Shown here piece by piece: positions 33,609-41,424 of a stretch of 64,000 bases of DNA. Position numbers and translations under genes: made by a program. Position 1 is the stretch's first letter, and the number at the start of each line of letters is the position of its first letter. Source of the DNA: Embleya sp042956465. Its GTDB lineage: Bacteria > Actinomycetota > Actinomycetes > Streptomycetales > Streptomycetaceae. The notes under the pieces were generated by a model. It worked only from the letters and a program-made list of their open reading frames with translations, was not told the DNA's origin and searched no databases. Location of the stretch: positions 310,001 to 374,000 of the forward strand of contig NZ_JBIBGL010000013.1 of NCBI RefSeq assembly GCF_042956465.1, read 5' to 3'.

Positions 33609-34517
33609 ATGGAACTGCGTGACCTGAGATGTTTCCTGGCCGTCGCCGAGGAACGGCACTTCGGCCGCGCCGCGGCACGGCTGTATCTGTCCCAACCGAT
33701 GGTCAGCAAGGCGGTGCGCCGCCTGGAACAGCAGCTCGGCGCCCGGCTGGTGGACCGATCCTCGCTGCCGGTGGCGCTCACGCCGCTCGGCGAGGTGTTC
33801 CGCAGTCGGCTCGACGAGTCGCTGCGGGTGCTCGACGACGCGTGCGCCGAGGTGCGTCGGCGGGCCACCTGGGACGCCGGACAGGTGCGCGTGGGGTATA
33901 CCTCCGGCCTGGGCCCCTCGCTCGTGTCGGCCGCGATCTCCGCGCTGCACATCCGCCACCCGGCGCTGCGCGTGCAGTGGACGAGCGAGCCGACGGCCCG
34001 TCAGGTGGCCGATGTGCGCGAGGGTGTCCTGGACGCGGGGCTGGGCTGGCTGCCGGACCTGGGCCCGGGCTTCGAGTCCGCCCGGGTCGGTACGTTCGCC
34101 TTCGTCGCGCTGCTTCCGCAGGAACACGCGCTCGCCGGGCGGTTGTCGGTGAACCTGACCGAACTGGTCGGATGCGGTGAACCGATCGTGGTGTGGCCGC
34201 GCCAGCCGCACCCCAGGCTGTACACCCGCGTCACCGAGGCGCTGCGGCGCTCGGGCGCGACCGAGATCGTCGAGGCGTACGGCAGCGTGGACGACGTGAT
34301 CGCGCGCGTGGTGGACCGCCAGGGAGTGGGCCTGTCGCCGCGCGGGTGGGCCCGGCAGCGTCCGGTGCGCGGGGTCGTCCAGGTGCCGCTGACGGGGGCG
34401 CCGGACGTCGCGGTCACCGCGTTCTGGCGGGCCGACCAGGAGCACGAGGGGGTCGGCGTGCTGGTCCAGTTGCTGCGCGAGGTGGCGGCGGCCAGCGACC
34501 TCGCCGACCAGCTGTGA
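33609..34517 (+). CDS. LysR-family transcriptional regulator
   Basis: A 302-residue LysR regulator starting at ATG 33609 ('MELRDLRCFLAVAEERHFGR'); an earlier in-frame ATG lies inside the palindrome and is unlikely. HTH text 'RAAARLYLSQPMVSKAVRRL', effector domain 'VRVGYTSGLGPSLVSAAIS' and 'DDVIARVVDRQGVGLSP'. Wording is like the BenM/CatR-type subgroup that governs aromatic-acid and related catabolic genes. It is divergent from the amidohydrolase gene and probably controls it. Confidence 0.93.
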   Translation: MELRDLRCFLAVAEERHFGRAAARLYLSQPMVSKAVRRLEQQLGARLVDRSSLPVALTPLGEVFRSRLDESLRVLDDACAEVRRRATWDAGQVRVGYTSGLGPSLVSAAISALHIRHPALRVQWTSEPTARQVADVREGVLDAGLGWLPDLGPGFESARVGTFAFVALLPQEHALAGRLSVNLTELVGCGEPIVVWPRQPHPRLYTRVTEALRRSGATEIVEAYGSVDDVIARVVDRQGVGLSPRGWARQRPVRGVVQVPLTGAPDVAVTAFWRADQEHEGVGVLVQLLREVAAASDLADQL

Positions 34518-34667
34518 GCGCACGGGCCACCGAAGCGACCCGCGCGGTCCGGGCGCCGGAAGCGACCCGCGACCCTCACGCCCGAACCGGCCCGAGCCTG
34601 CGAGGCGACCCGAGCGCGCGAAGCGACCCCGGCCGCTGCGCGCCGCCCGCCCGCCCGAAGCATTGGC

Positions 34668-34699
34668 GAGGCCCCTCACCGTCCCCAGTGAAGGGCCTC
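34668..34699. terminator. Convergent terminator hairpin
   Basis: GAGGCCCCTCAC (34668-34679) pairs with GTGAAGGGCCTC (34688-34699), 12 bp with one mismatch, between the LysR gene (plus) and the AIM24 cluster (minus). The preceding 34532-34632 holds four scattered copies of GA(A/G)GCGACCC. Confidence 0.8.
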
Positions 34700-34746
34700 C
34701 CCAGGTCAACGGCGCGGCCCCGGCGCCGGTTCCCGCCGGGCCGACC

Positions 34747-35520
34747 TCATTGCAACAGGCGCCCCAGCCGACCCGGGATGTTCGGCAGCCCGGGAATCCC
34801 CGGCACGCCCTGCTGCCCACCGGGCGGCTGATTGCCCGCCGCGGCCTGGGTCGGGATCAGGTTCGGGTCGATCGAGATCTCCGAGGACTGCATCAGCACC
34901 GTGCCGGCCCCGACGAAGTCGTACTGGTGCTCCTCGCCGGACGCGCCGCCGAGACCGGTCAGCCGGCGCGCCATGCCCAGCGCGCCGCGCATGTACTTGG
35001 TGTCGAAGTGGTGGCACGGCGTCGGGCAGTCCGCCCAACCGAGCAGCGCCTCGGGGTCCACCCGGATCGGCGGCTCGACGAAGTGCACCGCGCCGTTGGA
35101 GGCGGCGACGAACTTGCCGGTGCCGATCAGCGTGACGAACCCGGGCACGATCGACTGCTTGAGGTCCAGGCCGGGTTGGAAGGCGAGCAGGTTGGCGGCC
35201 CGGATGGTCAGGTTGCCCTGTTCCAGGTCGAACGAGTTGACGTCGAAGCCGCGGTCGGCGAGCAACAGTCGGCCCTTGCCCTGCGCGACGATCCAGTCCT
35301 GGATGTACAGCGGCGAGTTGAAGTTCGCGGTGACCAGCCGGTCGAGTGCGCCCACGCCCAGGGCCTCGAACTTGATCCGCCCGTAGTAGGCGATCATCTT
35401 GCCCTTCTGCACGAACCACTCGCCGTCGAGGGCCACACAGAAGGTGTACGGATTGACGTTGTCGTCCTCCGGCAGCGTTCGCGCGTCGAACACCGCGGGG
35501 CCGGAACCGGGGGCGGTCAC
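34747..35520 (-). CDS. AIM24-family protein (third gene of trio)
   Basis: A 257-residue beta-sandwich protein of the AIM24/TIGR00266 family. GTG 35520 overlaps the stop of the preceding paralogue. Family text includes 'FVQKGKMIAYYGRIKFEALG', 'LTIRAANLLAFQPGLDLKQ' and 'GTGKFVAASNGAVHFVEP'. Unlike its two neighbours it has Cys/His residues in 'CPTPCHHFDT' and a Pro/Gly-rich C-terminal tail ending 'PGRLGRLLQ'. Mitochondrial AIM24 supports inner-membrane organisation; the bacterial role is unknown. Soluble, no signal peptide. Confidence 0.88.
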   Translation of the reverse strand: MTAPGSGPAVFDARTLPEDDNVNPYTFCVALDGEWFVQKGKMIAYYGRIKFEALGVGALDRLVTANFNSPLYIQDWIVAQGKGRLLLADRGFDVNSFDLEQGNLTIRAANLLAFQPGLDLKQSIVPGFVTLIGTGKFVAASNGAVHFVEPPIRVDPEALLGWADCPTPCHHFDTKYMRGALGMARRLTGLGGASGEEHQYDFVGAGTVLMQSSEISIDPNLIPTQAAAGNQPPGGQQGVPGIPGLPNIPGRLGRLLQ

Positions 35521-36164
35521 AACTTCTCCTCGCTCGCCTGGACGTAGACGGTTCCGGTGCCGGACAGCTCCAACTGGAACGCCTCGCCGGAACCGCGCCC
35601 GATCACGTCGCGCCAACCCACGTTGGCGCCGATCCGGTTGTCGATCTGCCCTCGATGCGCCACGTACGCCTGCGGGTCGACGTGGATCGAGCGACCCGGC
35701 TGGACCGGCAGCTCGATCACGCCGCCGTGCGCGAGCACCCCGCACCAGCCGTGGCCGGTCAGCGTCGTGGTGAACAGCCCCTGGCCGGTCACCTGGCCGC
35801 GGATCATGCCGCGGACGCCGCCGTGCGAGCCCATGAACATGGTGCCCTGCTGCAGCGAGTCCTCGAAGACGAGCAGCCGGTCCGCCTCGACGTGCAGCGT
35901 GTCACCGGTGATCTGGATCAGGTGCACGTGGCGGCCCGCGTGACCGAACATCACCGTGCCGTCGCCCTCGGCCTTCATCAGCGGTACCGACTCGCCCGCC
36001 AGCCGCCGGCCGATCATCCCGCCGACACCCTGCGCCCCGGTGGTGGTCGGGGTGAAGGACACCTCGCCCCGGTAGGCCAACATCGCACCGCGCAGGCAGT
36101 ACAGCGTCTGCCCCGGCCGTACGGTGGCCTCGATCATCTTGGAGTTGATTTGGTCGAACGTCAC
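35517..36164 (-). CDS. AIM24-family protein (second gene of trio)
   Basis: A 215-residue AIM24-family protein with 'GQTLYCLRGAMLAYRGEVSF', 'VMFGHAGRHVHLIQITGDTL', 'GQGLFTTTLTGHG' and the C-terminal 'IGRGSGEAFQLELSGTGTVY'. Both ends overlap neighbours by 4 bp (GTG 36164 on the previous stop; own stop on the next GTG), so the trio is one translationally coupled operon. Related to its neighbours by ancient duplication; they probably form a hetero-oligomer, which is inference. Confidence 0.9.
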   Translation of the reverse strand: MTFDQINSKMIEATVRPGQTLYCLRGAMLAYRGEVSFTPTTTGAQGVGGMIGRRLAGESVPLMKAEGDGTVMFGHAGRHVHLIQITGDTLHVEADRLLVFEDSLQQGTMFMGSHGGVRGMIRGQVTGQGLFTTTLTGHGWCGVLAHGGVIELPVQPGRSIHVDPQAYVAHRGQIDNRIGANVGWRDVIGRGSGEAFQLELSGTGTVYVQASEEKL

Positions 36165-36784
36165 GTCTGGCCCCCGATGGTCTGCCGCTCGGTGGGCTGT
36201 ACGTAGACCAGCCCGTCGCCCTGGAAGCGCAACTGCACGCTCTCGCCGGATCCCTCGCCGATGAAGGTGCGCCAGTTGACGTCCTTGACGAACTCCTTGC
36301 GGAGTTGACCGGTGTGCGCGACATACGCTCCCGGGTCCACCGACAGCGGCTCGTTCTGCGAGACCCGCAGCACGATGGCCGGACCGTCGGAGGTGACCGC
36401 GACCGTGCCCTGGCCCGACACGGTCGTGGTGAACAGGCCCTGGCCGCTGGTCGCGCCGCTCAGGCCGGTGAACTCGGTGCCGGTGCGCAGACTCTGGTCG
36501 ACGGCGAGCAGGTTGCTCGACTCGACGTGCAGCGTCTCGCCGGTGAGCCGGACCAGGTTGATCTCGGTGGCCCGGTCGGCGAACCAGCAGGTGCCCTCAC
36601 CGCTCACCTCCATGAGGGTCATGCCCTCACCCGTGAGTCGGCGGGTCACCATTCCGCGCAGCCCCTCACCCCCACCGGACAGTCGTTTGAAGGACATCCG
36701 TCCGTCATAGGCGATCATCGTCCCGTTTCGGGCCTTGACCGCCTCTCCGCTCATGCCCACCGCGAGAACTCGCGTGCCATGCAT
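36161..36784 (-). CDS. AIM24-family protein (first gene of trio)
   Basis: A ~207-residue AIM24-family protein. The core is 'VKARNGTMIAYDGRMSFKRL', 'GQGLFTTTVSGQGTVAV' and 'IGEGSGESVQLRFQGDGLVY', closely parallel to the second gene. The start is uncertain: ATG 36784 is used, but GTG 36787 or 36799 are in frame and no site has a good ribosome-binding sequence. It heads the minus-strand operon and is divergent, with ~205 bp between, from the MoxR/CoxE pair. Confidence 0.87.
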   Translation of the reverse strand: MHGTRVLAVGMSGEAVKARNGTMIAYDGRMSFKRLSGGGEGLRGMVTRRLTGEGMTLMEVSGEGTCWFADRATEINLVRLTGETLHVESSNLLAVDQSLRTGTEFTGLSGATSGQGLFTTTVSGQGTVAVTSDGPAIVLRVSQNEPLSVDPGAYVAHTGQLRKEFVKDVNWRTFIGEGSGESVQLRFQGDGLVYVQPTERQTIGGQT

Positions 36785-36988
36785 CACAAAGGTCGCCACG
36801 ATCGGGAAGCTAGCAGCGCCCCACCGCTCGCCGGAGGGTGGAAACCCCTCATCTTGCCGGGCTTTTACCAGCGGCAGGGCAGCCACGCCGTTGCCTTCGC
36901 CACACCGGCCTCTTGCTAGCTTGAGAGGCAGCCGGCGGAGCCCGGCGCACCGGCCGGCCGCAGATCGCCCCGCGAGGAGTGCACCACC

Positions 36989-37855
36989 ATGACGATGTTC
37001 GCCTCCCCCGAGGACGCCCGTACCCGGCTCGGAGCCGTCGACTACCTGACCGACCCCGGCATCGCCACCGCCGTCTTCCTGGCCGACGCCCTGGGCAAGC
37101 CGCTGCTGATCGAGGGCCCGGCGGGGGTCGGCAAGACCGAGTTGGCCAAGGCGGTCGCGGCGGCCGCGTCCGCCGAACTGATCCGGTTGCAGTGCTACGA
37201 AGGCCTGGACGAGTCGCGCGCGCTGTACGAGTGGGACTACCGCAAGCAACTGCTGCGCATCCAGGCGGGCGTGGACGGGTGGGACGAGGCGCGGGCCGGG
37301 ATCTTCGCCGAGGAGTTCCTGTTGGCCCGGCCGCTGCTCACCGCGATCCGCCGGGACGAGCCGACCGTGCTGCTGATCGACGAGACGGACAAGGCGGACG
37401 TCGAGGTCGAGGGACTGCTGCTCGAAGTGCTCTCCGACTTCCAGGTCACCATCCCCGAACTGGGCACGATAACCGCCTCGCGGCGCCCGTTCGTGGTGCT
37501 CACCTCCAATGCGACGCGCGAGTTGAGCGAGGCGCTCAAGCGGCGCTGCCTGTACCTGTACATCGACTACCCGACGCCGGAGCGCGAACGGGACATCGTG
37601 CTCACCCGGGTGCCCGGGATCCGCGCGCAACTCGCCGAACAGGTGGTACGCACCGTCGCGTCGCTGCGTGCCCTGGAGCTCAAGAAGGCACCGTCGATCG
37701 CCGAGACGCTGGACTGGGCCCGGACGCTGATCGCGCTGGCGGCCGACGAGTTGGACGAGGAAACCATCGCGAGCACACTCGGCGTCGTGCTCAAGCACGC
37801 CTCCGACCACACGCGGGCCGCGAAGGAACTCGGCCTGCCCGGCTTCGGCGGCTGA
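36989..37855 (+). CDS. MoxR-family AAA+ ATPase
   Basis: A 288-residue AAA+ ATPase. Walker A is 'GPAGVGKT' (43-50), Walker B 'VLLIDETDKAD', sensor-1 'VVLTSNATRELSEALKRR', with C-terminal lid. MoxR proteins act as chaperones that load metals or cofactors or remodel partners together with a vWA protein. GAGGAG precedes the ATG. The CoxE-type vWA gene begins 6 bp after its stop codon, the standard pair. The divergent AIM24 trio may be the client or partner, by position only. Confidence 0.94.
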   Translation: MTMFASPEDARTRLGAVDYLTDPGIATAVFLADALGKPLLIEGPAGVGKTELAKAVAAAASAELIRLQCYEGLDESRALYEWDYRKQLLRIQAGVDGWDEARAGIFAEEFLLARPLLTAIRRDEPTVLLIDETDKADVEVEGLLLEVLSDFQVTIPELGTITASRRPFVVLTSNATRELSEALKRRCLYLYIDYPTPERERDIVLTRVPGIRAQLAEQVVRTVASLRALELKKAPSIAETLDWARTLIALAADELDEETIASTLGVVLKHASDHTRAAKELGLPGFGG

Positions 37856-37861
37856 CCGCCG

Positions 37862-39259
37862 ATGTCCCTCCTCGACCGACACACCGGCTTCGTCCGGGCG
37901 CTGCGACACGGCGGATTGCCGGTGTCGCTCGCCGAAGGACTGGACGCCGCCCGGGCGTTGACCGTGCTCGACCTGGCCGACCGGGAGACGCTGCGGGCCG
38001 CCTATGCCGCGTCGCTGTGCAAGCGGCACACCCACCGGGCGGTCTTCGACACGCTGTTCGAGCTGTGGTTTCCGGTCGGCACGGCGACGCAGGAGCACGC
38101 CGATCAGGCGGACGACACGGCCCGCGAGGAGCCGGGCGGCGCGGCCGAGGGCGACGTGGACGCCGTCGACGCCGAGGTCTTCCGCGACCGGCTGCGCGAA
38201 CTCCTGCTCGGCGAGGACGACATCGCGCTGCGCAGGCTGGCGCGCGAGGCGGTCGGGCGATTCGGTGGCTTCGACGGGCCCTCGGGAGCCTCGTGGTCCG
38301 CGCACATGGTCGGTCGGGCGCTCGACCCGCGGACGCTGATGGCGGGACTCCTGCGCGCGGTGCTGGGCGGGCGACTCCCGGGCGGGGTGGCCGAACGCAA
38401 CGCGCGGCGGATGATCCAGGCCCGGGTGGACCGGCTGAACGAGCACATCCTCTCCGACGTGCGCCGCCGGCTCGCCGAGGAGCGCGGCGTCGAGCGGGTC
38501 GCCGAGACCGCGGTCAAGCCCGCCGTGGAGAGCCTCGACATCCTGCGCGCGAGCCGGACCGACCTGATCGCGCTGCGCCGGGAGATCCAACCGCTCGCCC
38601 AGCGGCTGGCCACCCGGTTGACGATCCGGCAACGGGCGGGCCGACACGGCCGCCTGGACTTTCGCCGAACGGTCCGCGCGTCGTTGTCCACGGGTGGCGT
38701 ACCGCTGACCACGCATCACCGCCCGCGCCGACCGCACAAGCCCGAGCTGGTGGTGTTGTGCGACGCGAGCGAATCGGTCTCCTCGTTCGCCCACTTCACC
38801 CTGATGCTCGCCTACGCACTGCGCGAACAGTTCGCCCGGGTAAGGGCGTTCGCGTTCATCGACACGGTGGACGAGGTGACCCGATTCTTCGAACGGCCGG
38901 GCGGCGACGTCACCGAGGCGATGCGCCGGCTGACCGCGGAGGCGAACCTGGTCCGGCTGAGCGGACACAGCGACTACGGACACGCGTTCAAGATCTTCGT
39001 GCAGCGCTACGGCGACGTGATCGGCCCGAAGTCATCGCTGCTGATCCTGGGCGACGCGCGGAACAACTACCAGGACCCGGCCCTGGCAGCACTCGCGGCG
39101 ATGGTGGCGCCGGCCCGGCACGCCTGGTGGCTCAACCCCGAGCCGGAACGGGACTGGGACACCGGCGACTCGATCGCCGGCGTATACGGCCGGCGGATCC
39201 CGATGATCGAGTGCCGCAACCTGACCCAACTGGGCCGGTTCGTGGGAGAGCTGGCCTGA
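37862..39259 (+). CDS. CoxE-type vWA-domain protein
   Basis: A 465-residue protein with a helical N-terminal half ('FVRALRHGGLPVSLAEGLDA' is the usual CoxE-like opening), an acidic linker (~85-110) and a C-terminal vWA domain. The MIDAS motif is 'VVLCDASESVSSF' near residue 300 (DxSxS), followed by 'VRAFAFIDTVDEVTRFF' and 'LLILGDARNNYQ'. It works with the MoxR ATPase encoded immediately upstream. Related pairs mature carbon-monoxide dehydrogenase, but no such enzyme is in the window, so the client is unknown. Confidence 0.93.
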   Translation: MSLLDRHTGFVRALRHGGLPVSLAEGLDAARALTVLDLADRETLRAAYAASLCKRHTHRAVFDTLFELWFPVGTATQEHADQADDTAREEPGGAAEGDVDAVDAEVFRDRLRELLLGEDDIALRRLAREAVGRFGGFDGPSGASWSAHMVGRALDPRTLMAGLLRAVLGGRLPGGVAERNARRMIQARVDRLNEHILSDVRRRLAEERGVERVAETAVKPAVESLDILRASRTDLIALRREIQPLAQRLATRLTIRQRAGRHGRLDFRRTVRASLSTGGVPLTTHHRPRRPHKPELVVLCDASESVSSFAHFTLMLAYALREQFARVRAFAFIDTVDEVTRFFERPGGDVTEAMRRLTAEANLVRLSGHSDYGHAFKIFVQRYGDVIGPKSSLLILGDARNNYQDPALAALAAMVAPARHAWWLNPEPERDWDTGDSIAGVYGRRIPMIECRNLTQLGRFVGELA

Positions 39260-39353
39260 CCGTTCCCGGCAATCCGGCACCCCGCCATTCGGGCGGGCGA
39301 GCCGCTCCCGTACCGCTTCGAAGGGCCGGGTCGGATCTGGCAGGCTCGGCCGC

Positions 39354-40016
39354 ATGGACCGGAATCGCATTGCCGTGGACTATTGGGACAACGCCTACGC
39401 GGGTGGGATGTATGCGGACGCCGGGCCCGATCCGTTCGTGGACCGCATCCTGGCGGTTGCCGCGCCGGGCACCTCGGGCGTCGAGATCGGCTGTGGCAAC
39501 GGCCGCAACCTGATCCCGATGAACCGCGCCGGTCTCGACCTGGTCGGCGTCGACCCCTCCCGTACCGCCCTGGAGCAACTCGCCGACCGGGCGCCGGGGT
39601 CGACCCTCGTGCACGGCACACAGGAGGATCTGCCGCCCGGTCGATGCTACGACCTGGTGATCGGCATCCAGGTGCACCAGCACGGGACCCGCGCCGCCGC
39701 GCATGCGCTGCTGCGCGGCTCGCTGGCCCGGGTCGCCCCCGGCGGTCTGTTCGCGCTGCGCACCGCCTCCGCCGACACCGAGGCGGTCGAGGCGCACGAG
39801 GTCCTGGACGCCGACGAGGACGGCGGTCACACCTTCCGCTACCTGGCGGGCTTCAAGGCCGGCCTCACCGTGCACTACTACGGGCGCCGCGAACTGGAGT
39901 CCCTGCTCGCCGACTTCGAGCCGGTGCTGCCGTTGCGCGCGGAGCACACCGAGCGCCGCGAGCCGCCGCCGGGCATCTGGGCGCACTGGGAGACCATCGT
40001 GCGCAGGCCGGCGTGA
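39354..40016 (+). CDS. Class I SAM-dependent methyltransferase
   Basis: A 220-residue Rossmann-fold methyltransferase. SAM motif I is 'GVEIGCGNGRN' (42-52), followed by 'GLDLVGVDPSRTALEQL', motif II-like 'YDLVIGIQVHQHG' and motif III 'RVAPGGLFALRTASAD'. Shaped like the thiopurine/tellurite-resistance and small-molecule methyltransferases; substrate unknown. It lies 94 bp downstream of coxE-like and may be independent. Confidence 0.88.
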   Translation: MDRNRIAVDYWDNAYAGGMYADAGPDPFVDRILAVAAPGTSGVEIGCGNGRNLIPMNRAGLDLVGVDPSRTALEQLADRAPGSTLVHGTQEDLPPGRCYDLVIGIQVHQHGTRAAAHALLRGSLARVAPGGLFALRTASADTEAVEAHEVLDADEDGGHTFRYLAGFKAGLTVHYYGRRELESLLADFEPVLPLRAEHTERREPPPGIWAHWETIVRRPA

Positions 40017-40070
40017 TGCCGGCGGCGCCGCGCGACGGGTGGATGCCGGCTCAGCCGCCGGCCGGCCGCG

Positions 40071-40148
40071 ATCACCGCGTCCGAGGACATGAAGGAGGGC
40101 GTCGCCGCGTTCCTGGCCGAGCGGGCGCCGGAGTGGACCGGCCGCTGA
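40071..40148 (+). pseudogene. Enoyl-CoA hydratase C-terminal remnant
   Basis: In one frame the DNA reads 'ITASEDMKEGVAAFLAERAP' followed by EWTGR and a TGA at 40146-40148. This is the usual C-terminus of crotonase-fold enoyl-CoA hydratases (the 'SEDFxEGxxAFxEKRxPxFxGR' pattern). The frame stays open back to ~40017 but loses family character before ~40059, and nothing upstream encodes the catalytic domain. It is therefore a short leftover of a deleted gene, between the methyltransferase and the convergent YbaK gene. Confidence 0.7.
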
Positions 40149-40182
40149 CGGGCCGACGCGACCCCCCGAACTGCGCCGGGCC

Positions 40183-40650
40183 CTATGCCTCCACGTCCGC
40201 GGCCTGCCCACCCGTCATCCGCAACAGTTCCGCGTACGTGGTCGGGTACATGTGGTTGTGGTTGCCGGCGCCGGCCCAGACCACCTCGTGCTTGGCCAGC
40301 CAGGTGTCGACCAGCGTGCGGATCCGGTGCGGGTGGCCGACCGGGGCGACCCCGCCCACCTCCTGGCCGGTCGCGGAGAGCACGAAGGCCGGGTCGGCGC
40401 GGCGCATCTTGCGGATGCCCAGGAGACGGGAGATCACCCGGGTGTCCACCCGGTGCGCCCCACTGGTGATCACCAGCAGCGGTTGGCCGTCGGCGGAGAA
40501 CACCAGACTGTTGGCGATCGCGCCCACGTCGCAGCCCAGCACCTCGGCGGCTGCCGCCGCGGTCGGCACCGTCTCGGTGAATTCCCGGATCTCTCCCGTG
40601 GCTTCGAGCGCCCGCAGCGCCTCGGCGACCTTCTCGACCGGCGTGTTCAT
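40183..40650 (-). CDS. YbaK/EbsC-family aminoacyl-tRNA deacylase
   Basis: A 155-residue stand-alone editing domain of the YbaK/ProX family, which hydrolyses mischarged tRNA. Family text: 'ANSLVFSADGQPLLVITSGA' with the Lys/Asn-type substrate region, 'GATGQEVGGVAPVGHP'-like segment reading 'SATGQEVGGVAPVGHPHRIR', and 'VVWAGAGNHNHMYPTTYAEL'. The late Gly-Asn-His text corresponds to the oxyanion loop. Which aminoacyl-tRNA it edits is not determined. Single gene. Confidence 0.92.
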   Translation of the reverse strand: MNTPVEKVAEALRALEATGEIREFTETVPTAAAAAEVLGCDVGAIANSLVFSADGQPLLVITSGAHRVDTRVISRLLGIRKMRRADPAFVLSATGQEVGGVAPVGHPHRIRTLVDTWLAKHEVVWAGAGNHNHMYPTTYAELLRMTGGQAADVEA

Positions 40651-40691
40651 GAGGTGAGGGTAGTACTCCAGCGGTGCTACCTTGACCGGCC

Positions 40692-41246
40692 ATGACAGCG
40701 AATCGTCGGGTGCTTCTGATCAGTGGGTCGCTTCGTGCGGAGTCCACCAACTCCGCGCTGGTCCGGACCGCCCGGGAGGTCGCGCCGCCCGGCGTGCACG
40801 CGGTCGTGTTCGAGGGGCTCGGTCGACTGCCGCACTTCAACCCGGACGAGGACCACGAGCCGCTGCCGCCGGCCGTCGTGGAACTGCGGGCCGCGATCGA
40901 GGCCGCCGACGCGGTGCTGTTCTCCACCCCCGAATACGCCGGCGCGTTGCCCGGCTCGTTCAAGAACCTGCTCGATTGGACCGTCGGCGGCGTGGAGACC
41001 AGCGAGAAGCCGGTGGCCTGGATCAACGCCTCCGCCAACCCGGGCGGCGCGGCCAAGGCGCACGAGTCGCTGCGCGTCGTGCTCGGCTACACCGGAGCCG
41101 ACGTCGTCGACGCGGCCTGCGTACGCGTGGGAGTGTCCCGCGACGCGGTGGGCCCGGACGGCCTGATCGCCGACCCCGACGTGCGCAGGGACATCACCGC
41201 CGCCCTGACCGCACTCACCGAAGCGGCCCGCGTCACCCACGGCTGA
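40692..41246 (+). CDS. NADPH-dependent FMN reductase
   Basis: A 184-residue flavodoxin-like oxidoreductase that reduces FMN or quinones with NAD(P)H. FMN phosphate loop 'LISGSLRAESTNSALVRTA', flavin-stacking 'STPEYAGALPGSFKNLLDW', and 'ASANPGGAAKAHESLRVVL'. Start ATG 40692; divergent from the YbaK gene by 41 bp. A strong hairpin follows the gene. No partner monooxygenase is adjacent. Confidence 0.93.
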   Translation: MTANRRVLLISGSLRAESTNSALVRTAREVAPPGVHAVVFEGLGRLPHFNPDEDHEPLPPAVVELRAAIEAADAVLFSTPEYAGALPGSFKNLLDWTVGGVETSEKPVAWINASANPGGAAKAHESLRVVLGYTGADVVDAACVRVGVSRDAVGPDGLIADPDVRRDITAALTALTEAARVTHG

Positions 41247-41304
41247 GCGCGCCCCGCAGGCCGCTCCGCCGCCCGGTCGCGCGTGCGCCGCACGGCCGTT
41301 CGCC

Positions 41305-41342
41305 GGTCCCCTGCCTCGGCTCGGCCGAGCCGACCGGGGACC
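41305..41342 (+). terminator. Nested palindromic terminator
   Basis: An outer GGTCCCC/GGGGACC pair (41305-41311, 41336-41342) encloses an 18-bp perfect palindrome (41316-41333, TCGGCTCGGCCGAGCCGA). It lies ~60 bp after the FMN reductase and can fold into a stacked hairpin. Confidence 0.8.
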
Positions 41343-41424
41343 CGCTGATCGATCGTCAAGAGTGGCCTCCCGAACGGCGTTTCGCCGCTCTATGCTGACC
41401 CCGCCATCGAGACGGGGGTTGCAC

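Noticed and set aside
36785..38983. Long upstream extension of the first AIM24 gene across moxR/coxE
   Set aside because: The extension is antisense to two well-supported genes and lacks AIM24 character; the protein begins near 36784.
36989..39259. MoxR/vWA pair as a NTP-dependent anti-phage (VMAP-type) system
   Set aside because: The vWA protein is of ordinary CoxE type, and no VMAP or effector gene is adjacent.
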